The translations under genes and the position numbers were made by a program. 64,000 nt of DNA, taken from the NCBI GenBank assembly GCA_017506865.1, contig JAFCMP010000057.1, positions 992,001 to 1,056,000 on the forward strand, in the 5' to 3' direction. Within the stretch, counting starts at the first letter, position 1; each line of letters opens with the position of its first letter. Of the stretch, positions 1 through 11,489 are shown one piece after another. The notes under the pieces were generated by a model, which was given only the letters and a program-made list of their open reading frames with translations, did no database searches and was not told the DNA's origin. The DNA is from Tribonema minus (taxonomy: Eukaryota > Sar > Xanthophyceae > Tribonematales > Tribonemataceae).

Positions 1-297
1 ATGCACCTGCCAACGACGCACTGCAGCCGCATTTTCAGCGCGCTGTGCGAGAGGGACGACAGGGACGTGCGCGACAACAGCAGCAGCTCAGCCGTGCTCT
101 CAACGCTTAATGTGGCGGCGCTTTCAGGCGCGCATGAGTCGGCAGCAGCGACACCGCCTTCATGGTCTCAGCGCCAGCAGTGGCGGCGGTGCGCGCACGC
201 GATGGGAGTGTGCATAACAGCCGTTGCGGTTCAGCCGCGTGCACAGCATAATGCCTTTTATGGCACTTGTATCGCATGGCGGTACCGGCGATACGTG

Positions 298-668
298 CTA
301 CGAAGGCAGCGGCGCCAGTGCAGCGAGCGCGGTGCGTCGCTCCAGCTCCTCTACGCACTCGCCGAGCAGCGCCATGTCTGAAAGGCGTCGGCGTCGGCGG
401 CGTGCGGCGCGCTGCCGCCGCCGCCGCACGCGAGCGCATGCCAACGCCGCAGCATACGCCACAGCTGCGGCGTGGCGTCGAGGCCCGGCGAGCGCAGCGC
501 CGTGCAGCGCGGCGACCTTGTGCGCGATGGCGGCGCTCGTGCGCGGCTCGCGCATCTGCGCCGGCGTCAGCGTCTGCGCCTCCAGGAACTCCTGGCGTCG
601 AGCAGGCGGGCCGGGGAGGCGGGTGCTCTCGACGGCAGCAGAAGAGGCGGGGGCGCATACGCCTGAGG
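298..668 (-). CDS. Last exon of an unknown gene (partial model)
   Basis: On the minus strand a reading frame of about 120 codons runs from a plausible 3' splice site (CTCCTCAG, near 668) to a TAG stop at 298. It starts VCAPASSAAVESTR and ends ELERRTALAALAPLPS. The middle is rich in Arg and Ala, as is usual for GC-rich exons here. The segment QEFLEAQTLTPAQMREPRTS looks like real protein rather than a composition artefact. The upstream exon or exons between 670 and 900 are not resolved, and I recognise no family. Overlapping plus-strand frames are more repetitive and probably shadows. The assignment rests on reading frame and splice context only. Confidence 0.4.
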
Positions 669-946
669 AGCAGCAGCGCCTGGCACGGCACAAGGTGCTG
701 CTCACTTGATGTAATCAAGCGCGGACGGGCGTGGCGATGGCACGCAGCTGCCAGACACTTCAGCAGCAGGTGTTCCAAAGCTGCGCAACACTAGCGCAGC
801 TGTTGTGACTCCCACCAGCGATCTGGCTGTGTGCAGCACATAGCAATGTGCATGAGGGGCATGCCGCAGCAGGTTTTGTCCGACGGGTGCATCATGAGCA
901 GCTTGGCTCGTGATGCACCCTCAGCTGCGTCAGTTGCAGATGGAAG
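669..946. other. Spacer without a resolved gene
   Basis: Upstream (minus sense) of the 298-668 exon. It could hold earlier exons of that gene, but I see no convincing one. Confidence 0.3.
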
Positions 947-1142
947 CGCGTAGCATGCTGGACGCTTTCAACAATTGTGAGCATGCCTTGGTAAATGGTG
1001 GCACGTCAGCTCTGGCTGTGGCGACATTTAATAAATGTTCGAGGCGCGTAGCATGCTGGACGCTTTCAACAATTGTGAGCATGCCTTGGTAAATGGTGGC
1101 ACGTCAGCTCTGGCTGTGGCGACGTTTAATAAATGTTCGAGG
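947..1142. repeat. Tandem duplication, unit about 100 bp, two copies
   Basis: The segment beginning GCGCGTAGCATGCTGGACGC and ending TTTAATAAATGTTCGAG occurs twice head to tail with almost no differences, so the duplication is recent. The short ORF spanning it is just the repeat read twice. Confidence 0.85.
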
Positions 1143-1975
1143 CTTTACTACCAACACCTACGCTATACTATGAAGTATAGTTGTCCAACATGTTTCGTCA
1201 TCCACGTGTGACTCTGTCTTGGAGGCTCTTTTGACTGTTGACGCCTGATGCATGATCATGATGCTTACACGTGAGGTTTCTTGTGCATGATCATACCTTC
1301 CCTGTTGACGCTTGATGCATCATGCTTGCACATTAGATTTCTTGTGCATGCTGCACACCTTCCTGTTGGTTGCTTCATTTGAAACTCGAAAGGTTGGCGA
1401 TATATATATGTATTACGCAAACATCATGAACTTGCGTGTTTCGCTTTGCAATGTACATGAATCAATGCAAATGGCCAACATGGGTGCTGGTACACGGGTG
1501 TGTGTGCTCCCATCGCACATTGGACAAGCATCAAATTGAATGATCGCACATTGCTGCCCATTTGATTGTGGCTGCTGGATTATTGAGCATACATGTGGTC
1601 TTGTTGCGCCAGCATCCATCCACACAACCTTACCCTAAATCTTGACACAATCATCACCTGTGCTTTGGCGTGCAATGTCCCAAACAGCTGACGTGAACCA
1701 CTACATGCTACATGCATGTATACGAATGCCTCAGAGGTCTCCAATGAGAGTGTAAAATGTGTGCACGCACACATTTGCAGAGCGAGCTCATATTCCTATC
1801 ACATGCACACCCATGCATCTGATGGAAAAAGCCGAGCGCAGCATTGACAAAGCTGTCTGCAAGACAGTTCAGATCATGCATGATCATCACAAGGGCAAAA
1901 ACACAATCTTGCAAGAAAGATGAATGCATCAGAGATGGAATGCCAATGCAAGGAATATATTGCACATGCAAGCGT
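1143..1975. other. AT-richer intergenic stretch, no gene seen
   Basis: Lower GC than the flanking exons, with many CATGCAT/TGCATGA words and several short partial repeats (for example two copies of a TTGACGC-TGATGCAT segment near 1240 and 1310). No long ORF with coding character. It lies just 3' of the MULE transposase gene and would be the place to look for that element's terminal inverted repeat, which I could not identify. Confidence 0.5.
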
Positions 1976-4900
1976 TTAGGTTTTCTTCTTCTTACTGGGG
2001 CCAGCTGTGCTGCCCCGTGCCCGTTTCCCCAATACTTTCTGTGTACGCCTCTGCCTGATGAGTGGGTCATGGACATTGCCTGCTACTCTTTCAAGTGCTA
2101 CTTGGCTAAGGTACTTCATCAGTTCCACCGCCTCCTGAGGTGGCAATGACTTAACATCCGCAATGAGATTCTTGGCAAGTCCCCAGATTTGGGCATGCGC
2201 TATGTCAACGCTCAGCTGCTGAGGCTCATCCACCCCCATTGCATCCCAGTCATCGCATGCTGCAGCCCCGACACCAGATGCGGCAGCTGCAAATTGCCTT
2301 GCAGCAAGCGCCACCACTTTTGCTAGTACTATCTCTTTACCTTCACCAGTGAGAATGCAGGCTGCCGCCTTCATACGGGAGGGGTGGAGCCACCTCGAGT
2401 GCGTGTTGCGGAAGATACACTCTGCAGCTGAGCGCTGCACGCGTGAGCATTGTGCGACAGTCGCCATGGTCGTCACTGGGCTTGCCGCAGTCGCTGATGC
2501 TGCCGCCGCCGCCGTCGCTGGTGCTGTCGGCGGCGCCGCTGTCACCGGCGCTGCGTCCATGCTGCGCACAAGCGGCGCTGCTGCCGCTGCTGCCGCTGCC
2601 GCTGTCGCCGGCGCTGCCGCCGCTGCTGTCGCCGGCGCTGCGCCCAAGCTGCGCACAAGCGGCGCTGCTGCCGCTGCCGCTGTCGCCGGCGCTGCCGCCG
2701 CTGCTGCTGCCGCCGCTGTTGCCGGCGCTGCGTCCAAGCTGCGCACAAGCGGCGCTGCTGCCGCTGCTGCCGCTGCCGCTGTCGCCGGCGCTGCCGCCGC
2801 TGCTGCCGCCGCCGCTGTCGCCGGCACTGCGTACATGCTGCGCACAAGCGGCGCTGCCGCCGCTACTGCCAGCGCTGCTGTCGCCGGCGCCGCGTCCATG
2901 GTGCGCCCAATGGCAGGCGGCGCCGCAGCAGCTCGCACCACTGATGCCGCCAGCGCCGGCGTCGAAGTCCGTCGCGAGCACACAGTCAAGATGTTTGTGC
3001 TGGGGCTTGCTTTGCGTGCGCTGCTGAGCACCAGCTTTGCGTCCGCCGCCATGAGCCCTTGAAGCCTGCGCCCATCAATTGCGGTGACAGAGTCACCTAC
3101 ATGAATGCGCCGGCTCTCCTCCGCTGGCAGCAGAGCCCCTGTTAATTTGTTGCGAGTGAAGCTGAGCACTGTGACCGTGTTGTCCGTGAAGCCGAGCTCA
3201 ACTCCAAGACTCTCTCCCACCATCATGCGCAGTGATACATCATGCGTAGTGTACGCTTGAAGTTGAGTAGCACCGCCTGTGGCTGCCGCTGCGCCGGATG
3301 CTGCTGTTCTGCTGCCGCCGCTGCTGCTGCTGCGCTGCCGCTCCTCCGCGCCGCTGCTGCATTGCTCATCTTCCTCGCCGCTGCTGCTGCCATCGTCCGC
3401 GCCGCCGCTGCGCTGCCCCTCCTCCTCACCACTTCCGTTGCCCCCTTCACCAGGCAAAACTGTCACTCGCGGCAAGCACGCGAGGACATGGCGGCACAGC
3501 ATGCCTGTCCGCATAGTCTCCAGGCAAGTGCACAGCGCAGCTCCTGAGGCAGTTATCACCACAGAATGGCTCGAGCGGCCAAGAGTGGAAGCTACAGAAA
3601 ACCATTCCTGTGCGCCAAACGCTGTGTAGTTGTCTGCGATGGCTTGCAGCATGCTGATGCTTGCTCTGTGATGATCATTCTCGTCCAGTGCTGCATCGGG
3701 CTCAGCCTCCACGGCCCACTCTGCAAGCAAAGAGCACATGCCATCATGCTTAGTCAATGTGAAGTGGAACACAGTAACCCGTTGTGCTTGCTCCACTTTC
3801 ACCACTTGGTGCGATAGTCGTCACTTGGTGTCTATTCAGCAGCAAGGATGCTGCTGTTGCCTGCCGGTAACAATAGTTTTGAACGACAGTGTCAGAAGTA
3901 CGGCCAATGTAAATGTGATGATATCACAGATGACCACACATGTAACACATGCCTAAAGTAGTTGCTAAGCTGGTCGCTGACACCAACAAATTTTGCGTTG
4001 TGCAGCCTTTCGTTTGATCACACACAAAAAGCATAGCAATCTAATTGAGCACTGATGTGGTGATGATCACTGGGGTCGATATATGCGCTCAAGCCGCTCT
4101 GGACACGCTGCTCCTTGTATGCAATGAGGTTGCGAGACTGCCACTATTGAAGTGAAAAACTTTCTAGCTAGCCTAATGACCCGAACCGTTGATGTTGAAG
4201 TTAGGAGTTAATGTTACCTACTTGAACAGAAACTCAATTGGAACTTTTTGAAGCAAAAACAAGCTGCTGAACATCAATTCTTGGTAATTGTACAACTCCT
4301 GTTTGCATGTACCTGAGGTGTCGCAGTGATCCTGCCTCGCCAGCTCAACATGATAGCGCGCAGCAGCTCCAACTTCCTGAACGAGACACGTGAAGCAGTG
4401 CAGCGTCCCGTCCTGCTGAGCGACGTCCAGAAGCGGCTGATAGATGTTGCAAAGCGCTGCATCCACGCCTTTGAGCACTACGCCATATGCCCGATTTGTG
4501 GCCTTGTTGTAGAGCTGGTCTTCGGCGCTGTATCTGCTGGTGATGCGGTCAATGGTGGTCTTAAGGACGCAGAGGGTGCTGAGCTTGTGAAGCTCAGATT
4601 TGATCTTGGCGAAATATCCCTCACACCGCTGGGTAGAGTTGATCCCCAAGGTGAGGACGCCGATGCGGAAGTAGAATGCCCACCGCTGCCGTATGGGGTA
4701 GATGGTCGTGTTCAGGTACTTGACAACATCGGCATCGGCTTTGCCAGCACTCGCAAGTGCACGGTGAAGTGCGGTCCAGGCGCGCTCAAAGCAAACCTCC
4801 GTGGGTGCCCTGGATGCTCGATGCAGACACTTCTTGAAGACCTGCCAATGGCATCGAGGTGTAAGTGAACTTCAAGTTGATGAACACTGCAGCTTTGAAG

Positions 4901-7796
4901 GTGTATCAGCCAGTGCGGCAGATGCAAAGATAAGGCCTGCATGGGTGCATAAAATACTATTTTGTACATTATCGTGGCACAGCAGCAAAGGACAATCATG
5001 ATGGTGGATCCACACGCACATCCATTTTGTGACATGTTATTAGACCGATGATATTGCGCTGGCAATATCGCAACATGCGTGTTACTTGAATGGCCATTGC
5101 CATATTGGGTTCTGTGAATTGCTGCTGCAGCGGTCTGCTTGGTGTGGACCAAACATGCATGAGTGAATGAGCCTCCATAGCATTGCAATGTGTCCATGAT
5201 GGCTTTCTGTTTTGCAGCACGCTCCAACCCAATGCTGTTGATGGTACTACCGCTGGCAGCAATTTAGAGCCGTGGATGTCAGGTTCATTCACGCTATCAC
5301 ATTTAAAACATTTGAGTATGATATTTAACATACAGATAGCATGCGCGCAGTTTGCAAAAAAATTCTCTACGCCACGTTCACCAAGTCAAATACTTCAATG
5401 CGCGCATCACCATTCCGGATTGGCAACTTCAGAGTAAACATTTGCCATACATTTGAGTATGTTATTTTACATACAGATAGCATGAGCGTAGTTTTCAACG
5501 TATTTCCCTACGTCACGTTCACCAAGGTGAAACACTTCAATGCGTGCATCACTTCCGGATTGGCAACTTCACCTTCAAGTTGAACGTTTGCCATTCGTCA
5601 CACGGTTCTCAGCAGTATGTAGAAGAATAACCCCTCCCACGCAGTCAAAGACGGGGAAATGAATATTATGAGCCCATGTTGCAATGCCTACGTGAAATTA
5701 AAATTATGCCCCAGCTATGCAGTAATGCAACATCAAGTCAAGCGGGCAAGCAAATTTTGCACTTGCCTGCCATGTTGATTCGCCCAGCTTCCCCTTGAGC
5801 TTCTCCTTCACATTCTTGATGAAGTGCCACTCGCAGATGAGGTGCACTGTTCCTGGCCAGGAAAGCCCCATGGCAGCTTCCGCAGCAAAATCCCTGCAAT
5901 GGAGGTGAAAAGCAGATGTTGCATGCGCATGTGAGACGGCTGTGCGCAAGGCGGGCTACTGGGCACACTGACAATGATATCATTGACATCCCCACCATAA
6001 TTCGCACACCTGTCTGTGAAGCACACACGAGGGTGCTTGCCGTTCACCATTTTCACGTAGTGGTCAAAGAACCACGTGAATGCCTCTGTGTCCTCCTTGT
6101 CCAAGACTGCCTGGCAGAAGAGTCGTGTCCTGTACACCAAGAGCGCCGCAATGAGTCGCAGTGAGAAAATGAATGCATCGCTCAGCAACATGCAGTCAAT
6201 TGTTAAGAACAGTGAAAAAGCAGTGTAGTCCATCAGCATTTGGCAGCTATACAGTATCGCTGACTGCTATGTCAATCACTGTAGTTTGGTGACGGCATGC
6301 ATTCAGCATTATTACATACTGCTCACTTGCTCTCGCCGTTCACGCCAACGATCACGCTCAGTGGCAGGCCATACTTGGTGGTGCCAAAAGTGCAGTCCTG
6401 CACAGGCGGCACAAAAGCATAGAAGTTGAGCGGAACATGATGTGTTGTCATTTCGTCATACAGCGATAATTTCCTATGAGCCGTTGATGACCACCTCCAT
6501 CATGGTGTGCGAATGTAGCTGAGCCAAATCATTTGGGCAAATATGAGTTTCAGTATGCACACTGTGACCGCATTGGTGCTGGGTTTTCCAGAGGCAGCTG
6601 CTGATCAAGTAGTAAGCGATGACAATGACACGGTGACACCAGTCAATTGCAGCGCACTGGCAATTACATACAGTACATCGTCAAAATATTCAGACCATGG
6701 GGTGGCAAGAGGGACAAAGTATACTGCCTTGAGACTAGGTACGTCATGATGCTGCATGAGTTGAGTGCAGCAGCCATGGAAGCATCACCGGTGCAGTAAC
6801 AGCAGCATACCTGTTGGATTACATCTAGGCCAAATTCCATAGCGCGCTCCACCTGCTCCTGAGTAGCCCAAAAAGCGCGCCTGAACGTGCAGTCCTCCTG
6901 AAGGTCGTATGATGCGTATCCTCCGTTGGCCTTCACCTCGCAGAGCGCTGCGATGAACTCTTTGCTATCACCCTTGGTGAACGCAATGCGTGCTCTGACG
7001 TCAGATTTTGTGTTGTTCAGCAGGGCGAGAGCTGATTGATCAAAAACCGCTGTGAAGTCACCACCGAAATGATGAGTCACGACAGTCTGCTGAAGCACCC
7101 TGCCACTCATAGTTGGTGCGGCACTCCAGTTCCTGACGTTCTGGATGATGTCATCCGTGAGGTCTTCCCTGGTGATGATGCGACCTTTATTACCAGGTGG
7201 CGCCACCGCTTCAGTCATGGCACTCAGCGCGTGATTGTGGCCGTCGTGGAATGATGTGAGTTGGGAAATTACCCATGGTGGCTCCTGGCTGGCATTCTGG
7301 CATGAGTTCTCATCTGGTGCTGTGTGCTGCTCCTTTGACACTGACTGTTGTCTGAGCTTTACAAGCCACTGGCACTCGCACTTGATGCATGTGCTTGCGA
7401 CTGCACGACGCTGCGCTTCTGGGTGCGTCTCTGAGCGCTTGCGAGGTGGTTTGCCAGCACAATGGCAGATAATCCAGAACAGAGGAGGGCTGCGTTGTTT
7501 GCTCTTGCAGTATACCTTGAAGCCAGCACTGGCAGCATACGTCTGCACCGCATCGATGGCATGCTGCCGGGTTGCAAACAGCCTGCTGTTGAGGTCAGCA
7601 CAGACCTGAAAATGGCGAGGCAGAAAACAGCAAAGCTATCAGGCAGGGATGCTGTACAGATCAAGGCAAGTATTGCATTACAGACAGGTATATACACTCC
7701 TTAACAGAGGAACCAGACACGTACCTCAGCGTCTGTCACGTTGTGGACCGCAGCAGTCTGTAACGAAGGCGCTGCCAGCTCCTGGAGCTGTTCCAT
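1976..7796 (-). CDS. MULE-family transposase with FAR1 DNA-binding, SWIM and PDZ-like domains
   Basis: Seven minus-strand exons join in frame to about 1180 aa: 7796-7725, 7605-6811, 6397-6327, 6129-6010, 5893-5767, 4841-4313, 3804-1976. The N-terminal part has a FAR1/WRKY-GCM1-type zinc finger (CIKCEC followed by HDGHNH). The MULE catalytic core follows: DCTFGTTKYGLPL (first Asp), CFTDRDFA across the exon 4/5 junction (second Asp), HLICEWHFIKN (C/H motif) and NSTQRCEGYF (Glu). A SWIM finger (CTCLETMRTGMLCRHVLAC) comes next, then a PDZ-like domain around GDSVTAIDGRRL, six or so Ala-rich repeats containing APLVRS, and a basic NLS-like tail (GKRARG..KKKK). All key residues are present. Intron 5 uses a GC donor, and the exon 7 acceptor reads CACCAAG rather than CAG. 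It could be an active transposon or a domesticated FAR1/FHY3-like regulator; no terminal repeats were found to decide. Confidence 0.85.
2520..2920 (-). repeat. In-frame Ala-rich tandem repeats inside the MULE protein
   Basis: GCC/GCT-rich repeats encode alternating poly-Ala blocks and APLVRS(M/L)DAAP spacers, with copy-to-copy length differences that all keep the frame. This suggests replication slippage under coding constraint. Opposite-strand ORFs here are shadows. Confidence 0.8.
5312..5575. repeat. Tandem duplication within MULE intron 5, unit about 135 bp
   Basis: Two diverged head-to-tail copies share CATTTGAGTATG, ACATACAGATAGCATG, ACGTTCACCAAG and TTCCGGATTGGCAACTTCA. No coding potential was seen. 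This lengthens the intron in the same manner as the repeat-filled introns of the host genes further right. Confidence 0.8.
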
Positions 7797-8266
7797 CTCA
7801 GGATCTGTGGCGCCACAACAGGAACTGAATTCAGCAAAAGCGAATACGTTTTGTGCTCACGCAGGATCAAAGCGCATACTTATGAATGCACGTAACTTGA
7901 TGCGTTGCTTGGTGCTGTGTGCTTCACTCAATGGTGCACAAGCAACTTGTCCAACGTGAACACACAGACAAGCAGTAGTGCGGCAACGACAGTTGGCGCA
8001 GTGAGAGGTGCATTTCGCGTGACGCCGCACCTGGAGAGCTGTGGCGGTCGCCAAGGCCTCAAAAGTTGTCAGTGTATCAAGCTCTACAAGCCTCGCCCCA
8101 TCCGCCAACGCTCTGCTGGTGTAGTAGCTGTCGTACGCCACCAGGGCGCTTTGCTGGGCACAATGAGTGTCTCTTCGGGTGCGGCAGCAGCGCAGTTCTC
8201 AGCGGATGACGTGGCCTACCTGGCCCACGAGATATTTGGGCCAGGCTGGCCCAAATATGGGGTTCG
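7797..8266. other. Spacer between MULE gene and LTR element
   Basis: Presumed 5' flank of the MULE gene. Near 8215-8260 a GGCCCACGAGATATTTGGGCC-like segment resembles part of the adjacent terminal repeat. No gene was recognised. Confidence 0.4.
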
Positions 8267-8390
8267 GTTACACCACACCAAGGGTGCCAAAGTAGTGGGC
8301 CTCGTGGTGGGCAACTGTACCAACGGTAGATGGCAGTTACGGAAGTTGAAAGATGAAGTTGTGGGGCGGATAAAGGGGCAGATTCCCACA
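8267..8390 (-). repeat. Terminal direct repeat (LTR-like), left copy
   Basis: A 124-bp repeat identical to 15383-15506. In element orientation it begins TGTGGGAATC, as LTRs usually begin TG, but it ends GTGTAAC rather than CA. It is short for an LTR. It contains part of an internal ~60-bp repeat (GTGGGCCT...GGCAGTTAC). Confidence 0.65.
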
Positions 8391-8502
8391 TACCCCCCTT
8401 GATGTACCTGTGATAACACCAGTGTGAACGTGGTGCATCACAAGAATATGCTCCCCCCTCCCTTATAGTTACTCAAACGGTGTCACAATAGCACCACATT
8501 GC

Positions 8503-8592
8503 AAAGCGGCCAATAGGGCGGCGATGCTGCTGACACCTAACAGCAAAAGCTGCATGTACGCAAAGCGGCCAATAGGGCGGCGATGCTGCTAA
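8503..8592. repeat. Tandem duplication near the 3' end of the LTR element, unit about 57 bp
   Basis: GCAAAGCGGCCAATAGGGCG occurs twice, followed in both copies by GCGATGCTGCT and AACAGC. It lies in the untranslated 3' region of the element, just downstream of the integrase reading frame. A CG dinucleotide run follows at about 8618-8640. Confidence 0.75.
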
Positions 8593-8749
8593 CATTGAAC
8601 AGCCAAGCTGTATGAAACGCGCGCGCGCGCGGCGCGCGACACACTACATTGCACATGGAGCGCAAAACAACAGACATGCGGCGGAGTGCGGCATGTACTT
8701 AGCGCGTGCGCGGCGACGCCCCCCTCCAACGCCTCTTGAAGTTCTTGGC

Positions 8750-11317
8750 TCAGGCGCGGGTGTCGAGGTTGATGGGCTCGGGAAGCGCGAAACGCGTGTC
8801 GAACGCGGTGACCATGTCGTGAAGGCCACGGTTGATGAGGTGACGACGGCTGAGCCAGTCAGTGCCGCTGAGGTCGCCGAAGTAGCGGACTTGGTAGACT
8901 TGCTTGCCGTCGGCGGCACGTCCACGCCCAGGCTTGCGCGCCACGATGGCCTCGACGGCGACGCACGGGTCCAACATACAGGCGACGTCGGCGTCGGCGC
9001 CGTCGGTGCGGCCAGGCGCGCGTGGCGCGTGAACCGTGAGTAGGGGGCGGCCCATGTAGACAAAGTCGCTTTCCGTGAGCGGCGATGGGCGCTCGCCGTC
9101 AGCGTAGCGGCGGACGTGCGCGATGTGGAAGCGCGTGCCGGTGGTAGCGTTGGCGGACATGCGTACTTCAACACATATGAGGTTGATGACGCGCAGCACC
9201 TCAAAAGGGCCTGCCCAGTCCGACTGAAGCTTGGGCGCGACGGCGATTTTGGGGTCCGGTACGGCGGCCACCCAGACGCGGTCGCCAACTGAGTAGGTAG
9301 GTATGTCGAGCGCGGCGGCGTCAGCGTCAAGGCGGCATTGTAGGGCCTCGCTGTTGCGGCGTAGCAGCTCGTATGCCTCCTGCAGTGTTGACTGAAGCTC
9401 GCGGCGGTAGTCGCTGGAAGTAGGCGGCGCGGGCTCGCCCAAGATGATGTCGATGGGAAGACGCGGGTGAAAGTCCATGTGGAGGAAGAATGGCGACTCA
9501 AAGACCGAGCGGCGGTACGCGGTGTTGGCGGCGAGGGAGTGCGCGAACAGTAGCCGGTCCCAATGCTGAGGGTGACGCAGGGCGTGTACGCGCATCATGT
9601 TGCCGAGTACGTCGTTGCCGCGCTCCACGATGGCGTTGGCCTGGGGGCGGTACGGCGTGGTGGTGGTCTGGTCGATGCCGAGCAGGTCGCAAAGCTCGCG
9701 AATGACGTCATTGACGAACTCCGTACCTTGGTCCGAGTGCAGGTACCGCGGCACGCCAAAGTAGGCCACCCAGTAGTCCACGATGCGCTGAGCGACGTGG
9801 CGGGGCGCCTTGCCTGGTATGCCGGTGTTGACGCGGAAGCGCGTGCAGGGGTCCACCAGTGTGCACACGTATAGGCTGCCATCAGCGGACGGCTGAAAGG
9901 GGCCCATAAGGTCGATGTGGAGGCCTTGGCGCGGCTCCAGTGTAGTGTTGAGCGTGCCGGAGGGGAGTTGCGCCTTGCGGTGGGGGGTCTTGGTGCGCTG
10001 ACACGTAATGCACGTGTCGCACCAGCGCAATACATCGGCGCGGTGCGTGGGCCAGTAGTACTTGGCGCGAACGCGGCGCAGCGTGACCTCCGCGCCCATG
10101 TGGCCGCCGGAGACGTGGTCGTCGTGGGTGGCGGTGAGCACTGTGGAGACCAAAACCTCAGGCACAAAGAGAGTAACGCGCTCCCTGTCGTTGCTGTACA
10201 CTGGTGACTGCTCCATGTCCACGCGGAATAATACGCCATCGTCACTGAGACGGTAGTTGGCGAGTTCGGCGGCGGCAGAAGTGGGAGCGTCACCGGCGGC
10301 AGATGACTGAGCAGTAGAGTCGCCGGCGAGCTGTCGCAGTATGGGGCCGGCGGCGGCGTCAGCGGCTTGAAGTTCGCGAAGGCGCTCTAACGTAAGGCCA
10401 GGCAGGCTGGAGTAGCTTGCGGGCGCGCTGGAGTCGCCGTCGCCTTCCGCTGAGGCGGTGAAGTCCGCGTCGTTGATGAAGTCCGCGCCGCCAGCGTCTG
10501 CAACGCTAGAGGCGGCAGCGGACGGCATGGGCGCGCTGCTGCTGTCCGATGGGGCTGGCGAAGAGGCAGGGTCGGCGGCGGCAGCGGGCTCAGAAGCGCT
10601 GGCGGAGCGGCCGACGCCATCGGCGCCAGCGGTGCCAAGGACGGCCGGCTGCGTGCTAACTTCAACGTCGGGGCTGGCGCCGGCGGGCGAAGCGGCGGCG
10701 CTGACGGCTGCGTCGGTGGTGCCAAGGGCGGCTGACTGCACGCCAACTTCAACATCGGCGCTAGCGCCGGCGGAAGAAGTGGCGGCGCTGGCAGTTGCAT
10801 CAGCCGCGGCGGAAGTGGTAGCGGTGGCAGCGGGCTTGGCGGCGCTGCGGAGAACCCTAGTGTTGGGCACCAGAGGGTTTGGAGCGATGACAAGCGCGGC
10901 GCTGTTGAGCGCTGCGCGGTCAAACTGAACAGCTCCTGACGCCATGTGGGCCTTGGCGCGAGTCGGCGCGCAAATGAGGCGGCCAGAGATGATCGTGGAG
11001 ACGGGCAGTAAGTCCAGCGCTCCTACCATGGCCACTGGCAGGCAGCTAGAGAGGGTCTTCATGTGAATGGGCAGGATGGCGTTGGCGGCCAGGCGTCCCT
11101 CCAAAGCGCGGGGGAGGGGCAGTGGCGGCGAAATAGGCTCCATGCCCTGAATGCGCAGCATGTCGCTGAAGCTCAAAGTATGAGCCTCAGAAGGTGCGCA
11201 GGCATCGCCGGCGCGCGGCACGTAGTTGGCCGGCAGGCGCTGAGCGATGCGCGCTAGAAGAGTGGGCGCGGGCGCGTGAGCATCCAAGATGCAAGCGCCG
11301 GCGGGGTAGCGGGACAT
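8750..11317 (-). CDS. Retrotransposon ORF: end of methyltransferase domain, integrase, chromodomain
   Basis: An 855-codon frame. Its first ~130 residues contain SFSDMLRIQGM and LAANAILPIHMKTL, which match the late conserved motifs (IX and X) of C5 cytosine methyltransferases. A long Ala/Ser-rich linker follows. The integrase has the HHCC zinc finger (HVSGGHMG ... CDTCITCQRTK), then a DDE core: HIDLMGPF, HSDQGTEFVND and PQANAIVERGND. The C-terminal segment (VEAIVARKPGRGRA ... VRYFGDLSGTDWLSRRHL) reads as a chromodomain, which in chromoviruses directs integration to modified chromatin. Part of the 8267-15506 element. Confidence 0.85.
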   Translation of the reverse strand: MSRYPAGACILDAHAPAPTLLARIAQRLPANYVPRAGDACAPSEAHTLSFSDMLRIQGMEPISPPLPLPRALEGRLAANAILPIHMKTLSSCLPVAMVGALDLLPVSTIISGRLICAPTRAKAHMASGAVQFDRAALNSAALVIAPNPLVPNTRVLRSAAKPAATATTSAAADATASAATSSAGASADVEVGVQSAALGTTDAAVSAAASPAGASPDVEVSTQPAVLGTAGADGVGRSASASEPAAAADPASSPAPSDSSSAPMPSAAASSVADAGGADFINDADFTASAEGDGDSSAPASYSSLPGLTLERLRELQAADAAAGPILRQLAGDSTAQSSAAGDAPTSAAAELANYRLSDDGVLFRVDMEQSPVYSNDRERVTLFVPEVLVSTVLTATHDDHVSGGHMGAEVTLRRVRAKYYWPTHRADVLRWCDTCITCQRTKTPHRKAQLPSGTLNTTLEPRQGLHIDLMGPFQPSADGSLYVCTLVDPCTRFRVNTGIPGKAPRHVAQRIVDYWVAYFGVPRYLHSDQGTEFVNDVIRELCDLLGIDQTTTTPYRPQANAIVERGNDVLGNMMRVHALRHPQHWDRLLFAHSLAANTAYRRSVFESPFFLHMDFHPRLPIDIILGEPAPPTSSDYRRELQSTLQEAYELLRRNSEALQCRLDADAAALDIPTYSVGDRVWVAAVPDPKIAVAPKLQSDWAGPFEVLRVINLICVEVRMSANATTGTRFHIAHVRRYADGERPSPLTESDFVYMGRPLLTVHAPRAPGRTDGADADVACMLDPCVAVEAIVARKPGRGRAADGKQVYQVRYFGDLSGTDWLSRRHLINRGLHDMVTAFDTRFALPEPINLDTRA

Positions 11318-11489
11318 GTAGACGTAGGCGTCCGGCTGGCTGGGCAGGACGTCGTGGACGGTGAGGCGGCGCGGCTGCTAGTGGCAATCGCGAATGCACT
11401 GGTCCAGTAGCATGAGGCGCGACCCAGAGCGCTCACTGCGTTGCAGTGACACAACGTAGGTACAGTGGCGGCGCCAAGAGCCGCTGCGT

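Noticed and set aside
2343-3062. Long overlapping ORFs on both strands rich in Ala, Ser, Pro or Gln
   Set aside because: They are other frames of the GCC/GCT repeat inside the MULE exon; only the 1976-3804 minus frame carries domains and fits the splice phases.
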